A DNA stretch of 37,415 bases from an uncultured Rhodospirillaceae bacterium (GTDB lineage: Bacteria > Pseudomonadota > Alphaproteobacteria > RF32 > CAG-239): NCBI GenBank assembly GCA_900318605.1, contig ONLJ01000012.1, forward strand, positions 1 through 37,415, written 5' to 3'. The position numbers and the translations under genes were made by a program. The notes beneath the pieces are model-generated. The model was not told the origin of the DNA, ran no database searches, and saw nothing but the letters and a program-made list of their open reading frames with translations. The number at the start of each line of letters is the position of its first letter. Position 1 is the stretch's first letter. Below are positions 15,774-23,640 of the stretch, one piece after another.

Positions 15774-17463
15774 AGAAGGTTAGCTTGTATCCGAGTTTCA
15801 TACCTAGGTCGATACCGCTCAGATTTTCGCTGACAAAATTGTCGTAATTCTCGACAGTTGTCTTTTTTCCGGCGTGATATCCGCCCAAGAATGAGGCAAA
15901 TACCTCATGGAGTTTACCGATAGACCATCCGGTTGACAGTTGCAGGTATCCGCGACCGCATAATTTCTTTGTGAAATCGCTGACATCGTCGCCGTCTTTT
16001 TTTCCTTTTAACAGTACTCCGTACTGTCCTAGACCGCCGTAAAGTTTAACACCCCAGAAGAATGGAGAATAGGGTTGTTTAACCTTGAAACCGGCGGAAA
16101 GAAGCAAAGACATGCTGTTATCTTTTAACTGCTTTTCTCCGGCCAAACCATAACTTAAGGTAGTACTTTTACTAACCTGAGTTATTTTTTCGAGTTCAGC
16201 CGTCAGTGTCATAGACTTTCTTCCGGTAAACATATATCCGGCAGAGAGGCTGGCCTGAAGTCTTTTTTCCTGCTTCAGCGGTTCAAAAGCTCCAAACTTA
16301 TAGCCTATGGCAAGACCTACGGACCAATCTGACGGGTCAAAGTCCTCATACATGAGTACCCAACCGTCAAAATTTAAGGCGTCGCTTGATGGTCTTATAG
16401 AGCGGATATATCGACCATAGAGAGCGGTGTATGTGTTTTTAGAGAAGTTTAAGCTTCCCCAAAGTTCAACACCGTACTTAAAGCCGAAAACGGATTTACC
16501 GATTACCGCATAATTCACTCCATTGCTGAAAAATGAATTGAACGGGGTAACTCCGTACCCGACCAGGGCATCTAATCCTACGGCAATATCATTGCCTATT
16601 TGGATTCCCGCTTTTCCCATGAAGCTTAAATAAGAACCTTGATCCTTCTCATACTTATAGGATACAAGTCCGCCCCATGACCAGCCGAAACCCAAAGGAT
16701 TAGGTTGCCAGTTGCCTTCTTCGTCTTCGGAACCATTTATGTATACATGGGAGTATTTTATTCCTCCTCCGTACTGGTTATTATTTTCGATTCCGATATC
16801 ATAATCTCCCCTATCGATTTGTTCAGCCGTTTCTTGGCTGAAGTTGTCGATATTTTTTCCGAAAGAACCGCTCAATTCCACAATATCGTAGGTTCTGAGC
16901 GATTTTCTCTCTTTTCGGAGAGAATAATCAGGTACGAAGGTCGAATCACGGGTAAACCTTATACCGCTGAACAGTGTTGCTGCTAAATCAACAGCTTCGA
17001 CGATATTCTCGTTAACACCGCTGCTCTTAGCGATTTGCTTTGCCAACTCTCTTTCTGTCCCGGGATGGTATCCTAGATGCTCTTGATTAAATTGAGCATA
17101 CTCCGGACTTAACTCCTCGGCAATAGAATTAGCAATCGTGGCTACCAGCGAAGCACCGGAACCGGCACTGGTCGTATCTTTTTCTGCCTGAGTAGCTTCA
17201 GCTTTCTCCACCGGCACGAATGTGTCGACGGAATCAGCTTGTTCTTCAGCTGAAGCATCAGGATTTTCTTCCTTTGCTTCCGCCATTTCCTTGTTGTCCA
17301 TTTTTAAGATAACGCTGTCATTGGCAACGATTATCTGATTGGGCAACACGCCGTCACAGGCAATTTCAATTTTTTGACCGCTTGAGGTCGTAATTGAAAT
17401 CTTCTGTGCCGATGCAGCCATTGTCGCTGACAACAGAAGCATCGTTATAAGAAATTTTTTCAT
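15772..17463 (-). CDS. Exported outer-membrane beta-barrel-like protein, Bacteroidota type
   Basis: The specific family is not recognised. The 563-residue protein has a signal peptide (MKKFLITMLLLSATMAASA, cleaved before QKIS). A short N-terminal part resembles Bacteroidota surface proteins (SITTSSGQKIEI...DSVILKMDNKE), followed by a low-complexity acidic spacer (about 60-105). From about residue 180 onward it is an alternating Gly/aromatic beta pattern (GGGIKYSHVYING, GFGWSWGGLVSYKYE, VGLAIGYKFGAFEP) ending in GMKLGYKLTF, with terminal Phe as in outer-membrane barrels. It begins 11 bases after the lipoprotein gene with only a weak ribosome site (AAAGAG). Likely an outer-membrane protein of unknown role, possibly acquired from Bacteroidota. 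Confidence 0.72.
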   Translation of the reverse strand: MKKFLITMLLLSATMAASAQKISITTSSGQKIEIACDGVLPNQIIVANDSVILKMDNKEMAEAKEENPDASAEEQADSVDTFVPVEKAEATQAEKDTTSAGSGASLVATIANSIAEELSPEYAQFNQEHLGYHPGTERELAKQIAKSSGVNENIVEAVDLAATLFSGIRFTRDSTFVPDYSLRKERKSLRTYDIVELSGSFGKNIDNFSQETAEQIDRGDYDIGIENNNQYGGGIKYSHVYINGSEDEEGNWQPNPLGFGWSWGGLVSYKYEKDQGSYLSFMGKAGIQIGNDIAVGLDALVGYGVTPFNSFFSNGVNYAVIGKSVFGFKYGVELWGSLNFSKNTYTALYGRYIRSIRPSSDALNFDGWVLMYEDFDPSDWSVGLAIGYKFGAFEPLKQEKRLQASLSAGYMFTGRKSMTLTAELEKITQVSKSTTLSYGLAGEKQLKDNSMSLLLSAGFKVKQPYSPFFWGVKLYGGLGQYGVLLKGKKDGDDVSDFTKKLCGRGYLQLSTGWSIGKLHEVFASFLGGYHAGKKTTVENYDNFVSENLSGIDLGMKLGYKLTF

Positions 17464-17474
17464 AAGCTCTTTAT

Positions 17475-18173
17475 TTAAGATTCATTGTCGTTGCCGTTTT
17501 CGCCGTCGGTATTATCACCTTCGCCGTTACCATCTTCTCCACCTTCCGAATCATCATCTCCTTCAGAATCACCATCTCCTTCCGAATCATCATCTCCTTC
17601 ATCTTTTTCTCTTAAATCATCGATGTTATCTTTGAATTTTTCAGAGATGACAATGAAATTTTGTTGGTGTGTCCTTACAGGGATGTACCCGACAGTCAGG
17701 GTGTAATTTATATACCCGACCTGAAAGAAGTGTTGAGACTCAGGTTCCGACTTTTTTGTCGTGATAACCTTGACGAACAATCTGAGCGAATCCAGAGGCT
17801 CCAATTCTAAGTTATTACCTACATACTCGTAGGTAACCTTGGTGTTAGCAAAGGTTATCGGCAGTTCAGCGTCGTAATTATTCTCTAGGAGATAAATTTT
17901 GTTGTGATTTACGTAAATCACGCTTTCATCTACCTTGAGAGGCTCCTCTCCGACGAAAACCTGTTCACCGGAAGTGATAATCTTCCAGTCATCTTTGGTT
18001 ATTTCGTCGAAAATCAAATCAGCGATACCGCAGATTCTTAAGGTCACCGAATCTTTTGCCGTATAGCCGATCGGAAGAAAGTTATTATCTTCCGACATCG
18101 AAATTTTGTCCTCGCAAGAAGACACGACAGTTAGACCTATCAGCCCGACTATCCAAAACAAAGTTTTTTTCAT
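17475..18173 (-). CDS. Exported lipoprotein with acidic Asp/Glu/Gly repeat tail
   Basis: No family recognised. The 232-residue protein has a lipoprotein signal peptide with lipobox VVSSC (Cys20) followed by the acidic residues EDK, as is usual for Bacteroidota lipoproteins. The middle 165 residues are beta-rich without known motifs (DSVTLRICGIADLIFDEITKD, QVGYINYTLTVGYIPV). The last 40 residues are nearly all Asp, Glu, Gly, Ser and Asn, encoded partly by an 18-bp tandem repeat. It precedes the barrel gene by 11 bases, so the two are probably one transcription unit: a surface lipoprotein plus an outer-membrane partner. Promoter not identified with confidence; a minus-strand TGATTTTG about 50 bases upstream resembles, with one mismatch, the Bacteroidota TAnnTTTG element. 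Confidence 0.75.
   Translation of the reverse strand: MKKTLFWIVGLIGLTVVSSCEDKISMSEDNNFLPIGYTAKDSVTLRICGIADLIFDEITKDDWKIITSGEQVFVGEEPLKVDESVIYVNHNKIYLLENNYDAELPITFANTKVTYEYVGNNLELEPLDSLRLFVKVITTKKSEPESQHFFQVGYINYTLTVGYIPVRTHQQNFIVISEKFKDNIDDLREKDEGDDDSEGDGDSEGDDDSEGGEDGNGEGDNTDGENGNDNES
17541..17603. repeat. 18-bp tandem repeat coding for acidic tail
   Basis: Three 18-bp units start at 17541, 17559 and 17577, with a partial fourth at 17595; a core of tccttc-gaatca-catc is shared with few differences. They encode repeated GDxDSE in the minus-strand lipoprotein. Because the period is a multiple of three, unit gain or loss would keep the frame. Confidence 0.8.
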
Positions 18174-18357
18174 ACGCCTTATTTTTTTTGGTTTGACATC
18201 TTGTTTACAACAAAATCACGATCGGCTCGACAACTTTTTATGAAAAAAAAGCTACCTTCCTCTTTTGAATAATTCAAGCACTCATAATTTTGTTTCATTT
18301 TCCATTATATGGATTTTTGTCAAAAAATCAAGCAAAAAAATGCAAAAAAACAAAAAA

Positions 18358-18374
18358 TCCCCGAAAATCGGGGA
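18358..18374 (-). terminator. Rho-independent terminator after accC
   Basis: TCCCCGA (18358-18364) pairs with TCGGGGA (18368-18374) around a 3-base loop. On the minus strand the stem is followed by TTTTTTG. It lies 20 bases beyond the accC stop codon. The rest of the 221-bp gap (18174-18394) holds phased A-tracts at 18322-18357 and the upstream region of the lipoprotein gene. Confidence 0.88.
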
Positions 18375-18394
18375 AAAGTCAGTTTTTTTAGTTT

Positions 18395-19735
18395 TTAATT
18401 CTGTTTTTTCATAAAGGTTTCCAACCAGTGAATATCATATCTTCCGTCAAGATATTCCGGTTCTGAAATAATTTTCTGGTGCAAAGGAATCGTTGTTTTG
18501 ACGCCCATAATAACAAATTCTTCCAAAGCACGGCGCAAACGCATTAAAGCGGCATTACGGGTTTCGGCATGAACAATCAGTTTGGCAATCATACTGTCGT
18601 AATATGGCGGAATAGTATAACCGGAATAAATCTCCGAATCGACGCGCACACCTAAACCTCCCGGGGCATGCCATTCCTCGATTTTCCCCGGACAAGGAAT
18701 AAAACTCGAAGGATCCTCGGCATTGATACGACACTCAATCGCATGACCGTTAAATTTAATATCTTCTTGTGTATAACCCAAATGCGCACCTGAAGCAATG
18801 CGAATTTGCTCCTTAACGATATCGACTCCGGTAACCGCTTCGGTAATCGGGTGTTCAACCTGCAAGCGCGTGTTCATTTCCATAAAATAGAACTTACCGT
18901 TTTCATATAAAAACTCGAGCGTTCCGGCATTGCAATAACCGATTTTTTCGATTGCCTTGCGGACAATTTCTCCAATTTCACGGCGTTGTTCCTGATTAAG
19001 CGCCGGAGAAGGACATTCTTCGATAACCTTTTGATTATTACGCTGAATCGAGCAGTCGCGTTCGCCTAAGTGAATAACATTACCGTATTTATCGGCCAAA
19101 ATTTGCATTTCGATATGGCGCGGATGTTGGAGATATTTTTCCATATATACCACATCGCTCGGGAAAGAAGCTTTTGCCTCGGCTTTTGCCATTGTGAAAG
19201 CTTCTTCGATTTGCGACTCGTCGAGGGCAATTTTCATTCCCTTTCCGCCACCGCCGTCTTTAGCTTTAATGATTATCGGATAACCGATTTTTTCAGCCCA
19301 AGTTTTTGCCTCCTCAACACTTTCAAGCGCAGGAGAACCCTCGGTTACCGGCAAACCTGCTTCGATTGCCGCCTTGCGGGCGGTAATCTTATCGCCCATC
19401 AATCGCATTTGAGCAACAGTCGGTCCAATAAAAGTTATACCGTGTTTTTCAACCATTTCGGCAAAATCGGCATTTTCCGAAAGAAAACCGAATCCCGGAT
19501 GAATTGCGTCGGCACCGGTAATAATAGCGGCTGAAATTATCGCCGGTTTATTTAAATAAGAATCGGCAGATTTTGCCGGACCGATACAAACAGCCTCATC
19601 AGCAAGTCTGACATGCATAGCATTAGCATCGGCTTCAGAATGTACGGCGACCGTACGAATCCCCATCTCACGACAAGCGCGGTGGATACGTAAAGCAACT
19701 TCTCCGCGGTTAGCAATCAAAACTTTTTCAAACAT
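18395..19735 (-). CDS. accC: Acetyl-CoA carboxylase, biotin carboxylase subunit
   Basis: AccC uses ATP and bicarbonate to carboxylate the biotin on AccB, the first step of fatty acid synthesis. The 446-residue protein has the N-terminal biotin-carboxylase domain (MFEKVLIANRGEVALRIHRACRE), the ATP-grasp glycine-rich loop IIKAKDGGGGKGMKIA (about 155-170), the catalytic region EMNTRLQVEHPITEAVTG (about 288-305) and the C-terminal domain with ECRINAEDP. The 446-residue length is that of the free-standing subunit, not a fused propionyl-CoA or pyruvate carboxylase. It follows accB after 22 bases; AGGA lies seven bases before the ATG. Confidence 0.97.
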   Translation of the reverse strand: MFEKVLIANRGEVALRIHRACREMGIRTVAVHSEADANAMHVRLADEAVCIGPAKSADSYLNKPAIISAAIITGADAIHPGFGFLSENADFAEMVEKHGITFIGPTVAQMRLMGDKITARKAAIEAGLPVTEGSPALESVEEAKTWAEKIGYPIIIKAKDGGGGKGMKIALDESQIEEAFTMAKAEAKASFPSDVVYMEKYLQHPRHIEMQILADKYGNVIHLGERDCSIQRNNQKVIEECPSPALNQEQRREIGEIVRKAIEKIGYCNAGTLEFLYENGKFYFMEMNTRLQVEHPITEAVTGVDIVKEQIRIASGAHLGYTQEDIKFNGHAIECRINAEDPSSFIPCPGKIEEWHAPGGLGVRVDSEIYSGYTIPPYYDSMIAKLIVHAETRNAALMRLRRALEEFVIMGVKTTIPLHQKIISEPEYLDGRYDIHWLETFMKKQN

Positions 19736-19757
19736 GGCAAAATCCTAACGTTTGTTT

Positions 19758-20243
19758 TTATTCAATAATAATCAGCGGTTCGCCGTATTCAACGGGATCA
19801 CCGGCTTCCACCAAAATTTTGGTAACACGACCGGATTTGTGCGCTTTAACCGGATTATAAGTTTTCATTGCTTCAATCAGGCAAACCGTATCGCCGACAT
19901 TAACCGTATCACCCTCGCTGACATAAGCCGGAGCATTCGGATTGCTGGCGAGATAAACAACGCCTACCATCGGCGATTTAACCGCGTTCGGCGAGTTAGC
20001 ATAGTCAACATTTTCGCTTTGAGTCGGTTCTTCTTTAGGCGCAGTAATGTTTTGAACAGTCGGTTGGTTAGGAATAACAGCCGGAGCGGAAACAGGAACA
20101 TAGGATCCGTAAACCGGAGTTCCACCTTCACGGGTTAATGAAATTTTGCAGCTTTCATCTTCATATTTCAGGGTAGTAAGCTGATTTCTATCCAAAATCT
20201 CAGCCAATTTATTTATTATTTTGGTGTCAATAGGGTTTGACAT
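19758..20243 (-). CDS. accB: Acetyl-CoA carboxylase, biotin carboxyl carrier protein
   Basis: AccB carries the biotin that AccC carboxylates and the carboxyltransferase discharges onto acetyl-CoA. The 161-residue protein has the N-terminal helical part (DTKIINKLAEILDRNQLTTLKYEDESCKISL), a Pro/Ala-rich linker (about 47-85) and a C-terminal biotinyl domain. The biotin-accepting lysine is Lys127 in IEAMKTYNP; the family usually has EAMKMMN, so the two residues after the lysine are altered (TY). AAGGA lies six bases before the start. It is first in the accB-accC pair, and phased A-tracts occur 90-150 bp upstream. Confidence 0.96.
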   Translation of the reverse strand: MSNPIDTKIINKLAEILDRNQLTTLKYEDESCKISLTREGGTPVYGSYVPVSAPAVIPNQPTVQNITAPKEEPTQSENVDYANSPNAVKSPMVGVVYLASNPNAPAYVSEGDTVNVGDTVCLIEAMKTYNPVKAHKSGRVTKILVEAGDPVEYGEPLIIIE

Positions 20244-20326
20244 ATCTCTTCCTTACTTAAAAAATTAACCTTAAGAATCGCTATAAACCTTTAATTTTAA
20301 AAAACAACAAAAATATGCGTTTTTTG

Positions 20327-20383
20327 CTCAAAAATTGCAAAAAATAGGGCAAAAATCGCAAAAAAATGCAAAAAAACGCAAAA
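20327..20383. promoter_or_regulatory. Phased A-tracts (predicted curved DNA) upstream of accB
   Basis: A-runs start at 20330, 20339, 20351, 20360, 20370 and 20380, mostly preceded by GC, so they recur about once per helical turn. Such phasing causes intrinsic curvature. It lies 87-140 bp upstream of the accB start on the minus strand, behind a weak promoter-like pair (TTGTTG, 17 bases, TTTATA), where curvature could help RNA polymerase. The rest of 20244-20479 holds the DegT-gene terminator and nothing else I can identify. Confidence 0.6.
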
Positions 20384-20423
20384 TTTAGCATTTAAAAAAA
20401 ACAAAAATTTGAGCAAAAAAAGA

Positions 20424-20449
20424 AAATCCGAAACCAAAGATTCGGATTT
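20424..20449. terminator. Terminator of DegT aminotransferase gene
   Basis: AAATCCGAA (20424-20432) pairs perfectly with TTCGGATTT (20441-20449), loop of 8. T-runs follow on both strands; the minus-strand one serves the DegT gene, whose stop codon is 30 bases away. Confidence 0.88.
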
Positions 20450-20479
20450 CTTTTTTGTTTTAATTTTATTTTTTGCCGT

Positions 20480-21640
20480 TTAGGCAGCTTTTTTCATTTT
20501 AGAAGCGGCAAATTCATTCATTTTAGAGATGATATAATCCTGCTGTTCTTTGCTCAAATACGGGTGCATAGGGATAGAACATACTGTCTTGGAAAGCTTT
20601 TCGCAAACCGGTAACGAGCGAGTATTCCACTTTTTGTATGCCGTTTGAGTATTAACAGGACGCGGATAATAAGCACCACACGGAATACCGTTATCCTTTA
20701 AGTAATTCATCAGCTCATCACGATGTTCACAGTGAATGGTATACAAAGCGTAAGCGGACTGACAATTATCCAAGATTTTTTGCTTGCCATAATAAGAGCT
20801 AAGTTCGGTATCATAACGTTTTGCGATGGTATAACGGTCTTTCAGTTCCTTATCGAATACTGTCAATTTTTGTAATAAAACTGCAGCTTGGAACGAGTTC
20901 ATACGACCGGTCATACCCAAACGAATGTTGTCATAGTGGTCTTCAGGGCTCATACCGTGAACACGGCAAGATTTAACCAATTCATTTTCTTCATTTGAAT
21001 TAGAGAAAACGGCACCGCCGTCACCATAAGCGGCCAAAGGTTTGGTCGGATAAAACGAAGTTGCGGTCATATCGGCGATTGAACCGGCTTTCTTACCGTG
21101 ATATACCGAACCGTAAGACTGGCAAGAATCGGAAAGCACTTTCATATTGTATTCTTTAGCGATTTTCATAATTTCATCGTAGTTACAAGGAGAACCGAAG
21201 ATATCAACCGGAATAATGCACTTCAGGTTAAGTTTACCTTCTTTTTTAACTTCGGCAATTGCACGCTTCAAGTCATTGATATCCATGTTGTAGGTATCCG
21301 GATCCGAATCCACGAAAATCGGAGTAGCACCTAATAAAACCGGAGCTTCGGCAGAAGCAACAAACGTGAAGGAAGAAACAAACACCGCATCACCCGATTT
21401 TACGCCCCAAGCCATTAAAGCAAGGGTCAAAGCATCGGTACCCGAACCACAGGTAGAACAATACTTTGTACCTGAATATTGAGCGAGTTTTTCATCTAAC
21501 TCTTTAGTTTCCGGACCTTGGCAATAAGCACCGTGGTCTAAAATTGTTTTAAATGCACTCAAAAATTTTTCCTGACCGATAATTTTTTGCGAAGCGGCGC
21601 AGTCAAATAAATTAATTTTTTCAGAAGGTTGATTTACCAT
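20480..21640 (-). CDS. DegT/DnrJ/EryC1/StrS-family sugar-nucleotide aminotransferase
   Basis: PLP enzymes of this family make amino sugars on nucleotide-activated keto sugars for surface glycans. The protein of 386 residues shows the PLP site: TSFYPTKPLAAYGDGGAVF with Schiff-base Lys at about 200, LSDSCQSYGSVYHGKKAG with the cofactor-binding Asp at about 171, GSGTDALTLALMAWG near 65-80 and the C-terminal SIPMHPYLSKEQQDYI. The start at 21640 is chosen because AGGA lies eight bases before it; an in-frame ATG at 21655 has no ribosome site. It is a single-gene unit with its own promoter and terminator, not next to the glycan operon. The exact sugar is not deducible. Confidence 0.88.
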   Translation of the reverse strand: MVNQPSEKINLFDCAASQKIIGQEKFLSAFKTILDHGAYCQGPETKELDEKLAQYSGTKYCSTCGSGTDALTLALMAWGVKSGDAVFVSSFTFVASAEAPVLLGATPIFVDSDPDTYNMDINDLKRAIAEVKKEGKLNLKCIIPVDIFGSPCNYDEIMKIAKEYNMKVLSDSCQSYGSVYHGKKAGSIADMTATSFYPTKPLAAYGDGGAVFSNSNEENELVKSCRVHGMSPEDHYDNIRLGMTGRMNSFQAAVLLQKLTVFDKELKDRYTIAKRYDTELSSYYGKQKILDNCQSAYALYTIHCEHRDELMNYLKDNGIPCGAYYPRPVNTQTAYKKWNTRSLPVCEKLSKTVCSIPMHPYLSKEQQDYIISKMNEFAASKMKKAA

Positions 21641-21680
21641 ATTTTTAATCCTCATATTTATAAAATTTCAACTATGGCTG

Positions 21681-21709
21681 ATAATACAACGATTCTCATC
21701 GTTTTGCAA
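21681..21709 (-). promoter_or_regulatory. Predicted promoter of DegT gene with palindromic spacer
   Basis: Minus-strand -35 TTGCAA (21704-21709) and -10 TATTAT (21681-21686), spacer 17. The spacer contains the inverted repeat AACGAT-tctc-ATCGTT (21688-21703, read on plus), a possible operator. Confidence 0.55.
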
Positions 21710-21740
21710 AACACAAAAAGTTTCTTTTTGTAACAAAAAA

Positions 21741-21764
21741 CTCCCGCTAGAATAAAGGCGGGAG
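21741..21764 (-). terminator. Terminator of the murF-nrdR-nusB-def-SIMPL operon
   Basis: CTCCCGC (21741-21747) pairs with GCGGGAG (21758-21764), 10-base loop. On the minus strand it is followed by TTTTTTG. It lies 21 bases after the stop codon of the SIMPL gene. Confidence 0.88.
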
Positions 21765-21785
21765 CAAAATTATTCAAAACAAATT

Positions 21786-22595
21786 TTATTCCAAGAAATA
21801 TTCGACGGTTGAAACCACACGAATTTTCTTGTTAATTTGCTGAGAAGCAACGGCATTAGCGGTATCATCGCGCGGCAGAATCGAGAATACGCCTTGATTT
21901 GCCTGATGAATTTTACCAACCTTACTGTTACTGCTTTTAGCAAATTCTAATGCGGCTTTATGAGCATTTTGGGTTGCTTCTTCGAGCATCTTCGGCTTAA
22001 TTTCATTTAATTTAGTGAAGATATACGAAACCGGATAACCACTGTTTTGGCTGTCAAAAACAATCCCCTGAGCAATCAGTTCGCCCGTTTGAGCGAGCGA
22101 TTGAGCCACCAGTTCAACCTTATTTGAGCGCACTGTAATAGTTTTTGATAAAATAAAGCGTGAAGAAATTTCATCATTTCCGCGCCACGGATTCGCCATC
22201 AAATCGGTAGTTTCCAATCGACCGTTATCGATTTCGGCCTCCTCAAAACCTTTATTTAACAAAAATTCCTTGACTAAATCAGATTGACGCGACATTTCTT
22301 CTTGAGTTTTTACCAAATCATTGCCGGTAGTAACGAACTTCAAATCCCAAACCGCCAAATCAGAAACAACGTCCTTTTCCGCCAAACCCTTAACACTGAC
22401 CGTGTTAAAATTGATTTTTGCCTTATAGTAGTAATACCCCGGGAAAAAACCTCCCAAAGCTAAACCCAAAGCCAAAATCAAAGCTGAAAAACGGCTGATT
22501 TGCGGTCCGAAATGCGGTTTATGTTCCGGCTTAAGGTGCGGATGAGGTTTTTTATATTTTACAAAAGGAACTTCTTTGTTGTTGGTTTCTTCCAT
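21786..22595 (-). CDS. SIMPL-domain (DUF541) membrane-anchored protein
   Basis: SIMPL/DUF541 proteins (YggE, BP26 relatives) are periplasmic; their biochemical role is poorly defined. The 269-residue protein has a His/Pro/Lys-rich cytosolic N-terminus (KKPHPHLKPEHKPHF), one membrane segment (about 35-57, ALILALGLALGGFFPGYYYY) and a periplasmic SIMPL domain: VSVKGLAEKDVVSDLAVWDLKF, LNKGFEEAEIDNGRLETTDL and the C-terminal VSTVEYFLE. It is anchored rather than released, as there is no cleavage site after the hydrophobic segment. It is the last gene of the murF operon, 20 bases after def, with AAGGAG before the start. Confidence 0.85.
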   Translation of the reverse strand: MEETNNKEVPFVKYKKPHPHLKPEHKPHFGPQISRFSALILALGLALGGFFPGYYYYKAKINFNTVSVKGLAEKDVVSDLAVWDLKFVTTGNDLVKTQEEMSRQSDLVKEFLLNKGFEEAEIDNGRLETTDLMANPWRGNDEISSRFILSKTITVRSNKVELVAQSLAQTGELIAQGIVFDSQNSGYPVSYIFTKLNEIKPKMLEEATQNAHKAALEFAKSSNSKVGKIHQANQGVFSILPRDDTANAVASQQINKKIRVVSTVEYFLE

Positions 22596-22615
22596 TTTTT
22601 TCTCCTTAATAAAAG

Positions 22616-23137
22616 TTATTTTTCATTTTTTTCTTCGTAGTATTTTTCCAATTTTTTAAGCAAACGTGTACGTTTCAGGCGACTTAAATGATCGATATAT
22701 AAAATACCGTCCAGATGGTCAATTTCGTGCTGCAAAATAATAGAAAGAAGACCGCCGGCTAAAATTTCCTGTTCTTTACCGTAATAATCGATAAAATGCA
22801 CTCGTATTTTTTCATAGCGTTCAACATCGGCACGCTGATCCGGAAGCGACAAGCATCCTTCACAGAAAATAATGGTTTCTTCTGATTTCCAGATAATTTC
22901 CGGATTAACCAGATACATCGGCTTTTTTTCGGCATCTTCCTCGGTAGCATAATCAAGCACGATAACGCGTTTTGAAACACCGACCTGCGGGGCAGCCAAT
23001 CCGCAACCCTTATCGGCATACATAGTTTCGAGCATATCATCTAAAAACTTACGCATATTATCATCTACTTTTCCAACTCTTTCGCATTTTTTGCGCAAAA
23101 CTGGATGTGGATATGTATAAAGTTTCAGTACAGCCAT
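22616..23137 (-). CDS. def: Peptide deformylase
   Basis: Removes the formyl group from the N-terminal Met of nascent proteins using Fe2+ or another metal. The 173-residue protein contains all three signature motifs: GCGLAAPQVG (about 44-53), EGCLS (93-97, metal-ligand Cys) and QHEIDHLDG (136-144, two metal-ligand His and catalytic Glu). It lies two bases after the stop codon of nusB, in the murF-nrdR-nusB-def-SIMPL run; def more often pairs with fmt, which is absent here. Confidence 0.97.
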   Translation of the reverse strand: MAVLKLYTYPHPVLRKKCERVGKVDDNMRKFLDDMLETMYADKGCGLAAPQVGVSKRVIVLDYATEEDAEKKPMYLVNPEIIWKSEETIIFCEGCLSLPDQRADVERYEKIRVHFIDYYGKEQEILAGGLLSIILQHEIDHLDGILYIDHLSRLKRTRLLKKLEKYYEEKNEK

Positions 23138-23139
23138 TT

Positions 23140-23628
23140 TTAAGCCCTTACATTTTTAGCAATCTGGTCAAGTACGGCATTAACCATTTTCGGCTCATTT
23201 TTGGTAAAGAAAGCATAAGCCAAATCAACATATTCTTGAATTAAGACTTTGGTATCGACATCGGTGGTATAAACCAACTCATAAATTGCACACAACAGTA
23301 GAGCCTGCATGGTACCGTTCATTTTTTCATAAGCCCAATCGCCTCTTAAATAGATATTGAGTGATTTTTCCAAATCTTCTTTTTTTGCATGGATTCCCCG
23401 CACCAATTTTTCAAAATATTCGGTATCGATTGCCCCGACTTCGACTAAGTGTTCATTACCATCGCCCTCGCTGTCGTCAATCACAAAGCGCCCGACCTCT
23501 CCTTTAACAAAATCTTCTATGACCTCATCTATGTTCAGTTGGCCGAAGGCTGCCATATAACAAGCCTGAACCGCCGCCAAGCGAGCTCCTGATTTCATTT
23601 TTATTTTTTCGGAAATATATTTAGCCAT
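23140..23628 (-). CDS. nusB: Transcription antitermination/ribosomal biogenesis factor NusB
   Basis: NusB with NusE binds boxA RNA and supports rRNA transcription. The 162-residue all-helical protein shows KSGARLAAVQACYMAAFGQ at residues 12-30 (RNA-binding Arg/Gln region), DWAYEKMNGTMQALLLCAIYEL and the conserved C-terminal VLIQEYVDLAYAFFTKNEPKMVNAVLDQIAK, the family hallmark. It follows nrdR by 12 bases. In many bacteria the riboflavin genes lie between nrdR and nusB; here they are missing. Confidence 0.94.
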   Translation of the reverse strand: MAKYISEKIKMKSGARLAAVQACYMAAFGQLNIDEVIEDFVKGEVGRFVIDDSEGDGNEHLVEVGAIDTEYFEKLVRGIHAKKEDLEKSLNIYLRGDWAYEKMNGTMQALLLCAIYELVYTTDVDTKVLIQEYVDLAYAFFTKNEPKMVNAVLDQIAKNVRA

Positions 23629-23640
23629 TGTTATTGTTCC

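Noticed and set aside
17541..17603. Short regular repeat as a CRISPR array
   Set aside because: Units are directly adjacent without spacers, 18 bp long, and in frame within a coding sequence.
17485..17706. Ser/Pro repeat frame on plus strand (SPSESSSPSES)
   Set aside because: Antisense reading of the acidic tail repeat of the lipoprotein.
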